Part shown: one piece after another, positions 9,431-17,627 of the stretch
How positions within the stretch are numbered: position 1 is the stretch's first letter
Layout of the letters: each line of letters opens with the position of its first letter
Source: Nitrospira sp.
Lineage (GTDB): Bacteria > Nitrospirota > Nitrospiria > Nitrospirales > Nitrospiraceae
Assembly: GCA_023248215.1 (NCBI GenBank)
Contig: JAHFEW010000038.1
Span: 1 to 40,555, forward strand
Length of the DNA stretch: 40,555 nucleotides
Reading direction: 5' to 3'
Made by a program: the position numbers and the translations under genes
Notes under the pieces: generated by a model
Told to the model about the DNA's origin: nothing
Seen by the model: only the letters and a program-made list of their open reading frames with translations
The model's database searches: none

Positions 9431-10840
9431 TCACGCGGGATTTCTCCAAGGCCATAGGGCCGCGAGCGGTTTGACCAGCGGCAGTTCCCATACCAATTGC
9501 CGGTGAGGCGGCGGGACGATGCGTCGCGGCTCGCCGAAGGTTCCCAATAGGCTCATGGTAATCAGCAATCGCAGCGCACCGGAGAGGCAGAAGACGAACG
9601 GCAGGTTCGATGCGGGTGTCAATTCCCACAGGCCGAGCGAGAGCTGGGTGGGTATGATCGTGGCGAGCCAACTGCCGGTCAGGGCTCCGATACCCCATCC
9701 GATCGCATTCATGGCATTGGCGAGCGCGACGCCTCGGGTGCGCTCTTCAGGCCGGAGAGAATCGAAGACGTAGTTCTGCAGTCCGAGCGACAATCCCGCC
9801 CAAATCACGCCGCCCCCAAAGTTCCAGATCAACAAAAACAAATAATGCTCGCTCAGCAGGTACCCCATCGGAAGCAGCGGAACGGCCAATCCGGTGACCA
9901 TCAGCAGGGTCTTATTGCCGTATCGATCGCCAAGTTGTCCCCAGGCGGTGAGGGTGAGGAACTGCGCTGAGATGCTGCTGGCCATCCATCCGGCATACTG
10001 CAGATAGGTCCAATGCAGATCCCGCAGCAAATAGACCACGAAGAACGGTCCCGAAATGAGCACGGCAAAATGCATCAAACCAGAAAACAGCAAGAAATAG
10101 CGAAAGTCGACCGTGGCGGTTTCGATAAGAAAATGGCGGAAGCCATTCGGGGCCTCGATCTGGTGCCCCGGTACCAATGTTGAGATCCTGGTTTGACAGC
10201 GGGTGGCTCCCACTCGAGCGGCTGCGGCGCTCAAGAAAATCACCACGAACCCGAGCCAACTGATCTCCCATTTCTGGCCGATCGTCAAGACCGCCCCCGC
10301 CACCCCCAAGGCAACAAAACTCGTCAATGCTGTGATGCGAGCTCGGTGTGCGAAGTAGGCTCCCCGGCTGCTTGTATCGACCAGATCAATCAGCAGACTG
10401 TTCCAGACCGGGGTCGTGGCGTGCCCGAAGGCGAAGTACAACATGGCGCATCCGATTAAGAGCCAGGGGCCATGCTCGGGCATGAGCAAGGGCAGGGCGA
10501 GGAGCGGGAGCCAGCAGAGGGCCTGTCCCCAGCCGCCGGCGAGAATGAGGTGGCCGGGCATGCGGAGGTACGGGAGCAGTTTCACCGACGACAGCTGAGC
10601 CACCATTCCGACCAATTGAGGTAGCGCGGAAAGAATGCCGATGTGGAATGGAGAGGCATGCAGGAGCAGGGCAAAGGCCGAGAAATAATTTTCTCCGCCT
10701 CCCTGCGCTGCCGCTTGAAAGGCCGCATCGCGGAGGCCGTATTGCCGGCTTTGGGCCTTGGGGTCTAGTTCGGGCGAAGTCTCTCGGCTGCATGAGGAAG
10801 GAGTGAGAAGAGTTTGCCGATCGGCAGGTGGCTGGTTCAT
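9431..10840 (-). CDS. Major facilitator superfamily transporter
   Basis: About 469 residues with roughly twelve hydrophobic segments and the MFS loop motif GQLGDRYGNK after the central membrane segment. The start is uncertain: ATG at 10840 is chosen, but neither it nor an in-frame TTG at 10867 has a convincing ribosome site. The first 40 residues are polar and cytosolic. Substrate cannot be deduced. It is monocistronic, converging with the small lipoprotein gene and divergent from the exported protein gene at 10999. Confidence 0.85.
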   Translation of the reverse strand: MNQPPADRQTLLTPSSCSRETSPELDPKAQSRQYGLRDAAFQAAAQGGGENYFSAFALLLHASPFHIGILSALPQLVGMVAQLSSVKLLPYLRMPGHLILAGGWGQALCWLPLLALPLLMPEHGPWLLIGCAMLYFAFGHATTPVWNSLLIDLVDTSSRGAYFAHRARITALTSFVALGVAGAVLTIGQKWEISWLGFVVIFLSAAAARVGATRCQTRISTLVPGHQIEAPNGFRHFLIETATVDFRYFLLFSGLMHFAVLISGPFFVVYLLRDLHWTYLQYAGWMASSISAQFLTLTAWGQLGDRYGNKTLLMVTGLAVPLLPMGYLLSEHYLFLLIWNFGGGVIWAGLSLGLQNYVFDSLRPEERTRGVALANAMNAIGWGIGALTGSWLATIIPTQLSLGLWELTPASNLPFVFCLSGALRLLITMSLLGTFGEPRRIVPPPHRQLVWELPLVKPLAALWPWRNPA

Positions 10841-10962
10841 GGAGCCACACAGGGCATAGGGCCTCAAGCATACATGGGTGTAAAGAGCTGTGTTTTGGGG
10901 ATCGTTAGGATTATACCAGAGCCAGGGCCGGTTCCCCCTGAGTATCGCGTGACTGCAAGCCG

Positions 10963-10992
10963 GTTGACCCCTTGGTCAACAGTGAGTACGAT
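10963..10992 (+). promoter_or_regulatory. Candidate promoter with overlapping palindrome
   Basis: GTTGACC-CCTT-GGTCAAC (10963-10980) is a perfect 7+7 inverted repeat. It contains a -35-like TTGACC (10964-10969) that lies 17 bp before a weaker -10-like TACGAT (10987-10992). The arrangement resembles an operator covering the promoter of the gene at 10999. The start point would then fall almost on the ATG, giving a nearly leaderless mRNA, which weakens the promoter call. Confidence 0.35.
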
Positions 10993-10998
10993 AATCAT

Positions 10999-11694
10999 AT
11001 GGATGGGAAGATGTCATGGCCGGGTGCGAGTCGATCCGTGGGCGGCGACTGCAGCCTATCGGTTTGTCGGCTGGTTTCGGCGCTCCTTGTGACGGCGGGG
11101 CTAGGGTTGTTGCACACGGTGGTGGAGGGTCGCGATCTGATGGTTCCAAAAGAGCAGGCGACGACGGAGTATGAGCCGACCGAGGCGCCGTCGCTGGATG
11201 TGCAACGCAAGGGTGTTCCGCAGTCGCTCTTCACCTGGATCAAGATGGCGCGCGGCTACGATGTGGAGTGGGATTCGTTTGGGCGAAAGGGCTGGTACAC
11301 GCAGGATCCTCGTCTGAAACCGGTTGATCCGGATACGACAGTATTCACTCCTGACACAGCGGCGGTATATATCGTCTTTGAGGTCGCCCCCCTTGAAGAC
11401 CCGGCTCAGTTTGCCGCACAGGTATTCCCCGTGGGCGCGGACGGCAAGACCGGTGACGCCGCGATCGTGCGTGATAGTCTGGAAGTGCCGGGCCATGAGC
11501 GGTATGGTTTCTTGGAGTTAAAGAAACCGTCGGACCAGTGGCCGTCAGGGAAATACCTCGTCAAGATCTACATCACCTCGCTGGGGCAGCAGCCCTTTCA
11601 TGCCGTCAATCAAGTCGGCACGATGCATTTTGCCGTCACCGACCAACCGACTCCCGGTGCCTCCCCTGTTGTACCTGATTCCACGACACGTTGA
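10999..11694 (+). CDS. Exported protein of unknown function
   Basis: About 231 residues. Possible starts are TTG 10972, ATG 10999 and ATG 11011; none has a strong ribosome site, and 10999 is a compromise. After a short polar N-terminus comes a hydrophobic export segment (CRLVSALLVTAGLGLL). The mature protein has a beta-rich look with the segment TAAVYIVFEV and a C-terminal strand pattern, compatible with an immunoglobulin-like or C2-like domain in the periplasm. No catalytic motif is seen and I do not recognise the family. Confidence 0.7.
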   Translation: MDGKMSWPGASRSVGGDCSLSVCRLVSALLVTAGLGLLHTVVEGRDLMVPKEQATTEYEPTEAPSLDVQRKGVPQSLFTWIKMARGYDVEWDSFGRKGWYTQDPRLKPVDPDTTVFTPDTAAVYIVFEVAPLEDPAQFAAQVFPVGADGKTGDAAIVRDSLEVPGHERYGFLELKKPSDQWPSGKYLVKIYITSLGQQPFHAVNQVGTMHFAVTDQPTPGASPVVPDSTTR

Positions 11695-11784
11695 AAATCT
11701 CCCTCCGCTTGGTCTAATGTGCTCTCATCGTCCGCTCCAGTCGAGCGTGGCGGCGACCAGTCGATTTTACTTAGGAGCAGGTGT

Positions 11785-12060
11785 ATGAAGGAAACCGATA
11801 CGGAGAAGTTGGCGCTGTTGTACGAGCGTTTTCGCGATGTCTGTTTGGTCGAGAAGGAAGTCTGGACGGAAATCTATATGCCGCGGACATTCAAAGACGG
11901 CACTGCCGTCCGGACGAATATTCAGGACCGGTATGATGTGGTGATCGATGAGCAGGCGGTAGAGGACGCCTTGGAAGCGAACATCCCTCTTGGACAGGCC
12001 GCGTTAGGTGCGGCCATCCAAGAGTATCGAGCGCACATCAGTTTTGTGAAAAAGGCTTAA
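11785..12060 (+). CDS. Small conserved-looking protein of unknown function
   Basis: 91 residues. ATG at 11785 has TAGGAGCAGG at good spacing; the open frame begins earlier but without a ribosome site. Soluble, acidic, mostly helical, with a central segment VWTEIYMPRTFKDGT. No signal peptide or membrane segment. 90 bp downstream of the exported protein gene on the same strand and ending 6 bp before the oppositely oriented glutathione peroxidase stop. A short inverted repeat TTAAC-GGGC-GTTAA covers the junction. Confidence 0.65.
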   Translation: MKETDTEKLALLYERFRDVCLVEKEVWTEIYMPRTFKDGTAVRTNIQDRYDVVIDEQAVEDALEANIPLGQAALGAAIQEYRAHISFVKKA

Positions 12061-12066
12061 CGGGCG

Positions 12067-12687
12067 TTAATTCTTCGCGAGAAATCGCTCCACGTCCTTC
12101 ACCACCTCATCGGCCAACGGTTTCGTCCGGTGATGATAGCGAGCCACAACATTGCCGGAGCGGTCGACCAAATACTTCTGAAAGTTCCACTCAACTTCCC
12201 CTGGAAACGGGCTCTGTTCAGTGAGGTATTGGTAGAGAGGGTGTTTGTCGTCGCCCTTGACGCTGATCTTGCTGAAGAGCGGGAAGCCGACACTGTACTT
12301 CGTCAGGCAAAATCCCTTGATCTCCTCGTTGGTCCCTGGCTCCTGCTGGCCGAAGTTGTTGGCGGGGAAGGCCAGAATCTCGAAGCCCTTGTCTTTGTAA
12401 GTCTCATACATTTTTTCGAGGTCGGAGTATTGCGGAGTATTGCCGCACAAGCTGGCGGTGTTCACTAGCATGATCACCTTCCCCTTGAACTGACTCAGCG
12501 AGACCGGCTTCCCGTCGATATCGTTCAGCGTGAAATCGTAGACGGTTGAGGACTTGGCAGCCATATGCAGCACTCCTTGTTCCGCCGCACCGACCCGATC
12601 AAAGCCCACGAAGGCGCCGAGTCCGAGACCCATGACGAGCCCGACGACCAGCACGTTCCAGGAACAAGAGGGCCTAGTGAGCGGCAT
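12067..12687 (-). CDS. Glutathione peroxidase family protein, exported
   Basis: 206 residues with an N-terminal hydrophobic export segment (residues 11-35), then a thioredoxin-fold peroxidase domain. Catalytic residues are present: peroxidatic C81 in NTASLCGNTPQY, Q114 in NNFGQQEPG, and W167-N168 in EWNFQKYLVD. C127 in GFCLTKY is a second Cys typical of thioredoxin-dependent members, so the reductant is probably a thioredoxin-like protein and not glutathione. Start ATG has AAGGAG. It begins 15 bp after the htpX stop and is almost certainly co-transcribed with it, giving an envelope-stress pair that removes peroxides outside the cytoplasm. Confidence 0.93.
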   Translation of the reverse strand: MPLTRPSCSWNVLVVGLVMGLGLGAFVGFDRVGAAEQGVLHMAAKSSTVYDFTLNDIDGKPVSLSQFKGKVIMLVNTASLCGNTPQYSDLEKMYETYKDKGFEILAFPANNFGQQEPGTNEEIKGFCLTKYSVGFPLFSKISVKGDDKHPLYQYLTEQSPFPGEVEWNFQKYLVDRSGNVVARYHHRTKPLADEVVKDVERFLAKN

Positions 12688-12702
12688 GTGAATACTCCTT
12701 GG

Positions 12703-13620
12703 TTAGAGGCGTTGCAACGCCGCGACACGCTCCTCGATTGGCGGATGAGTCGCCAGTAAATGCATAAAGGCGGATGTGTTGCCGGAGATCTTCATGGTGG
12801 CTAAGGCATCATGAGTCGAATACTCGAACTGGGCGCGATTCACCCAGCGATCGATCGCCTGCAAGGCTTTAATCATCGACTCTTTCCCGTACACCTTCGC
12901 CGAGAACGCATCTGCGGCATACTCTCGGTGGCGGGAATGCCAGCTGACCACCAGCATGGCGAGCACGGACAGCACGACCTGTAAAAAGATGTAAACGACG
13001 AAGCCCAAGATCGGACTGCCACTCTGACCCTCCTCACGATCGCCGCCTTGTGGCTGGGCGACCAGTTGGTACACGAAGTTGCTGATGTAGTGAACGAAGG
13101 TGTTCATCAAACCAGCGAGCACCGTGGTGGAGAACATGTCGCCGTTGAAGACGTGGCCCATCTCGTGGGCGAGTACCGACTTCACTTCGTCCTCGCGCAG
13201 GTTGGCTAGCAAGCCGGTCGACACTGCGACCATCGCATTATTCTTGCTCGGGCCTGTCGCGAAGGCGTTGGGGTCCGGCGATTCATAGACCCAGACTTCC
13301 GGCATTGTGATGTGGAGGCGTTGCGCGATCTCCTGCACGGAGCCATAAATAACTTGTTCGGCGTTCGTGCGCGGCTGCGTGATCTTGGTGCAATCCAGCA
13401 TGGCACGCGCCATCTGTTTGGAGAAGAGCAAGCTGATGAACGCCCCGCCGAATCCAATGACCAGCGACCAGACCAGCAGCTCTTGGCTGAATGCCCCGCG
13501 GACATCAATGCCGAAGGCCGGTAGCACCACGTTGATCAGGACCCTGACGGTAATCGACAGGGTGAGATAAATGAGAACGTTCGCAATGAGAAGCAGCCCG
13601 ATACCCTTCAGCGACTTCAT
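12703..13620 (-). CDS. htpX: HtpX-family membrane zinc metalloprotease
   Basis: 305 residues. Membrane segments near 5-30 and 48-68 precede the catalytic motif HEMGH (152-156), and a further pair of hydrophobic segments at about 165-185 and 205-225 precedes the third zinc ligand in HREYAADAFSA. This is the M48B layout. HtpX degrades misfolded inner-membrane proteins together with FtsH. Start has AAGGAGG. Gene order htpX then glutathione peroxidase with 15 bp spacing suggests a stress operon. A TATAAT box lies about 70 bp upstream. Confidence 0.96.
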   Translation of the reverse strand: MKSLKGIGLLLIANVLIYLTLSITVRVLINVVLPAFGIDVRGAFSQELLVWSLVIGFGGAFISLLFSKQMARAMLDCTKITQPRTNAEQVIYGSVQEIAQRLHITMPEVWVYESPDPNAFATGPSKNNAMVAVSTGLLANLREDEVKSVLAHEMGHVFNGDMFSTTVLAGLMNTFVHYISNFVYQLVAQPQGGDREEGQSGSPILGFVVYIFLQVVLSVLAMLVVSWHSRHREYAADAFSAKVYGKESMIKALQAIDRWVNRAQFEYSTHDALATMKISGNTSAFMHLLATHPPIEERVAALQRL

Positions 13621-13688
13621 GTATGTCCTCCTTGGAGGTCCGTTCTCCTCACTCCATGTCCTACGGAGAGGAACGAACCTTGGATGTT

Positions 13689-13694
13689 ATTATA
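13689..13694 (-). promoter_or_regulatory. -10 box of the htpX promoter
   Basis: Perfect TATAAT on the minus strand about 70 bp before the htpX ATG. No good TTGACA is found 16-18 bp upstream, so either another factor helps or an alternative sigma factor is used. Confidence 0.4.
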
Positions 13695-13872
13695 CCGAAT
13701 CCAGGCGCCATTATCGGCCGATCCGCCCAGGGCGCGATCGGCTCCGACCTCGGTGTTGTCAGATAATACCATTTCACCACTCAGTCAAGGCGACCATCTC
13801 AGGTCAGCCTAGTGTGGGCGGGCATGGAAGGCGGAATGGTCGGTTGACCTATTCCTGAGCCTTCTGCTAACA

Positions 13873-14328
13873 ATGGCTGCTATGGGTAGAGTGTCGTTTG
13901 TGCTTCGGTTGGGCATCTTTTCTATCCTCATGGCGTGGAGCGTAGCCGGTCCTGCGCTTGTGAGAGGGGCCGATCAGGCGCCGCAAGTCCCGCCATTACG
14001 GGTGCCGGTCGATCAGTTAGATGGCATTCAACGTGCCACCATCATTCTAGACAGCTACTCTTACACGCCGAATCATTTGATCGTCCAGGCTGGAAAGCCG
14101 GTCGAGCTGCTCCTGACCAGCATCACCACCATTACTCCGCATAATTTCCTGTTGAAAAATGAGGCCGCGGGGCTGTCGATCGAGCGTGACGTGGGGGCTG
14201 GGCGAACGGTCACCGTGCAGTTCACGCCGATGAAGCCCGGCATCTACCCCTTCTATTGCGACAAGAAGTTGCTGTTCTTCCCGAGCCATAAAGAAAAGGG
14301 CATGGAAGGCACGTTGGAAGTTAGATAA
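13873..14328 (+). CDS. Cupredoxin-domain protein, exported
   Basis: 151 residues with an N-terminal export signal (to about residue 33) and a plastocyanin-like beta barrel. The four type-1 copper ligands are visible: H90 (TPHNF), C129 (FYCDKK), H139 (PSHKEKG) and M144 (GMEG). It is expected to carry one electron in the periplasm or to bind copper. The HNF and YCDKK contexts resemble the cupredoxins near cytochrome and nitrite-oxidation genes of nitrifiers. The stop is followed directly by the squalene/phytoene synthase reading frame, in the same frame and probably in the same mRNA, although the two functions are unrelated. Confidence 0.88.
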   Translation: MAAMGRVSFVLRLGIFSILMAWSVAGPALVRGADQAPQVPPLRVPVDQLDGIQRATIILDSYSYTPNHLIVQAGKPVELLLTSITTITPHNFLLKNEAAGLSIERDVGAGRTVTVQFTPMKPGIYPFYCDKKLLFFPSHKEKGMEGTLEVR

Positions 14329-14340
14329 GAAGGTTGCTCC

Positions 14341-15381
14341 ACGTCTATCGATTCCGCAAGACACGAACTTCTTCACGGCATCCTCAAGCAGGTTTCCCGG
14401 TCGTTTTATCTGACCCTCAACGTGCTGCCGGCGAATGTACGCGACCAGATGGGCTTGGCGTATCTCTTCGCGCGTGCGGCCGACACCATTGCCGATACCG
14501 ATTTGATCGGCCGTGAGCAGCGGCTTCGGTATCTCCAGCAGTTTCGGGCGCAGTTCACCACCGACGATGGGCAGCGACGGGACCTGCAGGCCATTCAAGC
14601 CGCACTGGTCCCTCATCAAGCGGACTCTGCAGAACGTGTGCTGCTGCAGCGGCTGGATGAGTGCCTGACGCTGTACCACGAGTTCGACCCAGGCGATCGA
14701 GAACGGATTCAATGGTTGATGGGGGTGTTGCCGGATGGGATGACGATGGATCTCACGCGTTTTCATGGGGAGTCGGCGCAGGATCTGACGGCTCTTCAGA
14801 CCTTGGACGAATTGGATCGGTACATCTATTACGTCGCCGGTTGTGTCGGAGAGTTCTGGACTAGGATGGTCTGTGCCCATCGCCCGGCTATGGCGCCGTG
14901 GGATCTGAAGCAGATGTCGGCCATTGGCGTGCGATTCGGCAAAGGCTTGCAGCTCACAAACATTGTGAAGGATATCGCCCGGGATCTTCACCGCGGCCGC
15001 TGCTATGTGCCGGAACCGCTCCTCCGCGAAGCCGGACTCACGCCGGCTGACTTGCTGAATCGAAACAGCCTGCCGAAGTTCAGGCCGGTTTTAAATCAGC
15101 TGATCAGACTCGCCGTGGAACACTTGGACCAGGGCTGGATGTACACGATGGCGATCCCACGCTTAGAAGTTCGTCAACGATTAGCCTGTATGTGGCCGAT
15201 TCTGCTGGCCGGCGAAACCCTGAAGCGCGTAGCGGCCGCTCCTGATCTCCTCGACCCCACCGTCAATGTCAAAGCGCCGCGCTCCGTCGTCTATCGCGTC
15301 CTGGCGCTGACCATCTTCACCGGCGCCTGCGGCTACGTCGGCACTGCCTATTGGGGACGATTGCGGAAGCAAATTATATAG
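14341..15381 (+). CDS. Squalene/phytoene synthase family protein, ACG start
   Basis: Condenses two prenyl diphosphates head-to-head (squalene or phytoene class), feeding hopanoid or carotenoid synthesis. Aspartate motif 1 is in ARAADTIADTD; motif 2 is in NIVKDIARDLHRGR. A C-terminal hydrophobic segment (VLALTIFTGACGYVGTAYW) could anchor it. The first ATG/GTG/TTG in frame is GTG 14422, but 27 codons before it already encode family-conserved sequence, including SRSFYLTL. The only codons after the upstream TAA that sit well behind the AAGAAGG site (14327-14333) are ACG 14341, seven bases away, or ATC 14347. I chose ACG; the protein would be 346 residues. A sequencing error (ATG to ACG) is the main alternative. 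Confidence 0.82.
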   Translation, partial: TSIDSARHELLHGILKQVSRSFYLTLNVLPANVRDQMGLAYLFARAADTIADTDLIGREQRLRYLQQFRAQFTTDDGQRRDLQAIQAALVPHQADSAERVLLQRLDECLTLYHEFDPGDRERIQWLMGVLPDGMTMDLTRFHGESAQDLTALQTLDELDRYIYYVAGCVGEFWTRMVCAHRPAMAPWDLKQMSAIGVRFGKGLQLTNIVKDIARDLHRGRCYVPEPLLREAGLTPADLLNRNSLPKFRPVLNQLIRLAVEHLDQGWMYTMAIPRLEVRQRLACMWPILLAGETLKRVAAAPDLLDPTVNVKAPRSVVYRVLALTIFTGACGYVGTAYWGRLRKQII

Positions 15382-15618
15382 CAGGAGGCTGAAACAGTCT
15401 GCCAGCAGCGTTCTCGCCTCGTTCAGACCCTCAACGTACTCCCATGGTAGAAGCGTCCTGTCCCGGCAGGCTCGGGGTGGGCGGGTAAGAAGGTGACGCC
15501 TCGGGCCGGGACACCGCCGGTTCGCCGCCTCACCGGCGTGAGCAAACGTGACGCTCTTTATTCATCGCGTCGCGCACCTCGCTGCGGCCTTGCTGGACGG
15601 CTTTTTTGAGCCTCCTGC
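15381..15618 (+). repeat. Dispersed palindromic repeat, copy A (long form)
   Basis: 238 bp. The ends are imperfect inverted repeats: left starts GCAGGAGGCTGAAACAG, right ends GGCTTTTTTGAGCCTCCTGC. The body shares long blocks with copy C (38158-38394, opposite strand), for example the identical 19-mer at 15542-15560, and a conserved hairpin CGCCGG...CCGGCG. The first base is the G of the TAG stop of the preceding gene. It fills most of the 373-bp gap to the next gene; the remainder, 15619-15754, holds nothing I can assign apart from a TATAGT near 15724. Confidence 0.85.
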
Positions 15619-15754
15619 GGAAGTGTTCTCCTGTAGTGCCACACGATGCGGACCATCGGAGCTCTTGTGTGCCGAAATAGTTTTTTCGCAGCCTTCTAGG
15701 CACGTCGATCTCGTCCGCTCTGCGGTATAGTTGGGGAGCAAGGAGGACTCGCGG

Positions 15755-16636
15755 ATGGGGATGATTCAACGGACACAGGCAACGTGGACGCAGCGGGTCG
15801 CGAGGACACAGGCGATCATGTCGGCCGCCTGGCAGCTCTTGAAAGAACAGAAGCAACTCCTACTGCTTCCCATCGCATCGTCCGCCTGTCTGCTGATTCT
15901 TACGGCCACATGGGCGATTCCCGTCGTTCTCGGGAGTTTCATAGACGCAGCGTGGCCGGATGCCGTACGACAGAGCGAGTCGTTGTCCTCTGTGGGCGTG
16001 TTTCTGTTCTACGTGGTGAGCTACGGGATCGGGATTTTCTTCAACGCCGCGCTCGCGATCTGTGTATTGCGGAAGCTTGAGGGAAGACCCGTCTCGATGC
16101 TCGCCGCCTTGCGCGAGGCCGTGACATTGCTCCCGCAAATTCTCGGCTGGGCAGTATTGTCGGCAACGGTCGGCGTAATCCTGAGAGCGATCGAACGCCG
16201 GTCAGGGTTTATCGGTGGGGTTGTGACGAGTATGCTAGGGCTCGCGTGGACCGTCGTCACGTTTCTCGTGGTGCCGGTCCTGGTCGCTGAGCGGAAGGGT
16301 CCGCTCGACGCCGTACGGGAATCCGCGCAGTTGTTGCGGCGAACGTGGGGAGAAGATCTCTTAGCGGGAATGGGATTTGGGGCGCTCTATTTCTTGTGGG
16401 CTATTCCAGGAGTTTTGGCCTTCGTCATCGGGGCAGCTATGATCGCGTCCCATCTGGTCATCGCCATCATCGTCATGGTTCTGGCGATCCTGTATTTCCC
16501 GCTGCTCGGCCTTGTGCTCTCCACTCTGTCGACGATCTTCGACGTCGTCCTGTACCGCTATGCCAAGCTCGGCACGATCACGCCAGGTTTCGACCGCGAC
16601 CTCCTCGAATCCTCGTTCGTCACCAAACGGGCCTAA
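15755..16636 (+). CDS. Multi-pass membrane protein, DUF6159-like
   Basis: 293 residues. The ATG at 15755 follows AAGGAGG at eight bases; an in-frame TTG at 15731 is rejected because it contains that site. About six hydrophobic segments, starting with LLLLPIASSACLLILTATWAIPVVL, and the cytosolic motif AERKGPLDAVRESAQLLRRTWGEDL, which is typical of DUF6159 proteins. Function unknown; these are inner-membrane proteins of roughly this length. It is monocistronic in this context, following repeat copy A. Confidence 0.75.
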   Translation: MGMIQRTQATWTQRVARTQAIMSAAWQLLKEQKQLLLLPIASSACLLILTATWAIPVVLGSFIDAAWPDAVRQSESLSSVGVFLFYVVSYGIGIFFNAALAICVLRKLEGRPVSMLAALREAVTLLPQILGWAVLSATVGVILRAIERRSGFIGGVVTSMLGLAWTVVTFLVVPVLVAERKGPLDAVRESAQLLRRTWGEDLLAGMGFGALYFLWAIPGVLAFVIGAAMIASHLVIAIIVMVLAILYFPLLGLVLSTLSTIFDVVLYRYAKLGTITPGFDRDLLESSFVTKRA

Positions 16637-16669
16637 TCGCTGCACCACTCTGACAATTCTCACTTCCGG

Positions 16670-16798
16670 TTGCGATTCTATGAGTTCGCCTACTGGTGCC
16701 GTTCAGGGGGGCGGCTGCATCAGTTCTTGGGGGAGTGGATTGCTTCTAGTCAGGCAGTGTGGGGGGCCGCGGCATCGAGAGCAGTGAATGAGCGGTGA
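16670..16798 (+). pseudogene. DUF2934-like remnant or tiny gene
   Basis: A 42-residue open frame with only a TTG start and no ribosome site. Its sequence RFYEFAYWCRSGGRLHQFL followed by GEWIAS resembles the DUF2934 pattern (a Tyr-Glu-Leu helix, then G-R and a D/E-W-L helix). Lack of a proper start and isolated position suggest a decayed gene. The resemblance is from memory of the family and should be treated as tentative. Confidence 0.3.
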
Positions 16799-16876
16799 AA
16801 CGGAGTACCGAGCCTTGTCACAGCGAGTAGCTGAGATGATGAGGAAGAGGTGAGATCGTTATCGGGTATGAGCTAA

Positions 16877-17173
16877 TTAGGCAGAAACGCGTTCCCATTC
16901 CCTGGCGCGAGCCGCAAAGGCTTCCTGGTAATGAGGCCAATCGTGAAGAGTCGCAGGATCGAAGTCTGCTCCGTTTGGCCATACGAGCGTCTTCACCTCC
17001 GGATCAATAGAGACTCGGTTGAACATCTGTAGGTCAAGAAGCGGACGATACAGTTCCCCCGCAAGGACTGGCCTAAAGTCAATCACTTGTTCCGCATTAT
17101 CGGTGAATTGAACGCGAAGCATGTATGGTCCGACAACCTCAAAGGCGCAAACTTGATAAATAGGATGATTCAT
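16877..17173 (-). CDS. DUF2442 domain protein, putative antitoxin-like partner
   Basis: 98 residues. The order PYMLRVQFTDN, DFRPVLAGELYRPLLD, FNRVSIDPEVKTLVWPNGADFDPATLHDW is the DUF2442 signature. Six bases downstream of the DUF4160 gene, with which it forms the well-known DUF4160-DUF2442 pair, widely scattered in bacteria and often proposed to be a toxin-antitoxin-type module. Which partner is toxic, if any, is not established here. Confidence 0.88.
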   Translation of the reverse strand: MNHPIYQVCAFEVVGPYMLRVQFTDNAEQVIDFRPVLAGELYRPLLDLQMFNRVSIDPEVKTLVWPNGADFDPATLHDWPHYQEAFAARAREWERVSA

Positions 17174-17179
17174 GGTTTT

Positions 17180-17449
17180 CTACGTCAATGGAGCAATGGG
17201 CAATGCTTTGTGGCCGGTTTGTAGTCTGTCCCAGTCGGCGACCAGTTCTGCTTGATGCAATTCAGCCCAGGCTTCGACTAGCCGCTGCTGGCGCTTCGGC
17301 AACATGCCAGCCAGCAGTTCGACAGGTTCAATCCCATACACTGCCACATGCTCCTGGTAATACGCGTGAAAATGTGGCGTATGATGCGAGGCCTGAACCT
17401 CGACGAACATTCTGATGATAATACCAAAGAAACGGCAAAGTTCAGGCAC
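17180..17449 (-). CDS. DUF4160 domain protein
   Basis: 89 residues, starting at GTG. RFFGIIIRMF followed by HHTPHFHAYYQEH is the diagnostic DUF4160 N-terminus with its His cluster, and the C-terminal helix WAELHQAELVADWDRL is also typical. Divergent from the AbiV-like gene and directly upstream of DUF2442 on the minus strand. Probably the first gene of a two-gene module, possibly a toxin or RNA-binding partner; function is not known. Confidence 0.88.
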   Translation of the reverse strand: MPELCRFFGIIIRMFVEVQASHHTPHFHAYYQEHVAVYGIEPVELLAGMLPKRQQRLVEAWAELHQAELVADWDRLQTGHKALPIAPLT

Positions 17450-17627
17450 AGTCCCATTCTACTCGCTCGCATAGGGGGCCGCAAGAAACTGCATTGTGGG
17501 GCGTAAGGCATGTGCCTGATTTATGAGCAAGGAAGAAAAACTTCGCCTCCGGTACGTCAGAACCGCCTGTGAGGCCGGTTGCGGAAATGGATTGCGTGAC
17601 CTATTTATTGTTGGGAGGTGTATTCCT

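Noticed and set aside
12040-12080. TTAAC-GGGC-GTTAA hairpin between converging genes as a terminator
   Set aside because: Only five base pairs and no clear U run; mentioned but not listed separately.
14047-14991. Minus-strand open frame of 314 codons
   Set aside because: Lies across the cupredoxin and squalene synthase genes, both clearly coded on the plus strand.
15381-15618. Copy A as a simple rho-independent terminator
   Set aside because: It is far too long, and it is matched end to end by copy C, so it is a repeat element even if its ends may also stop transcription.
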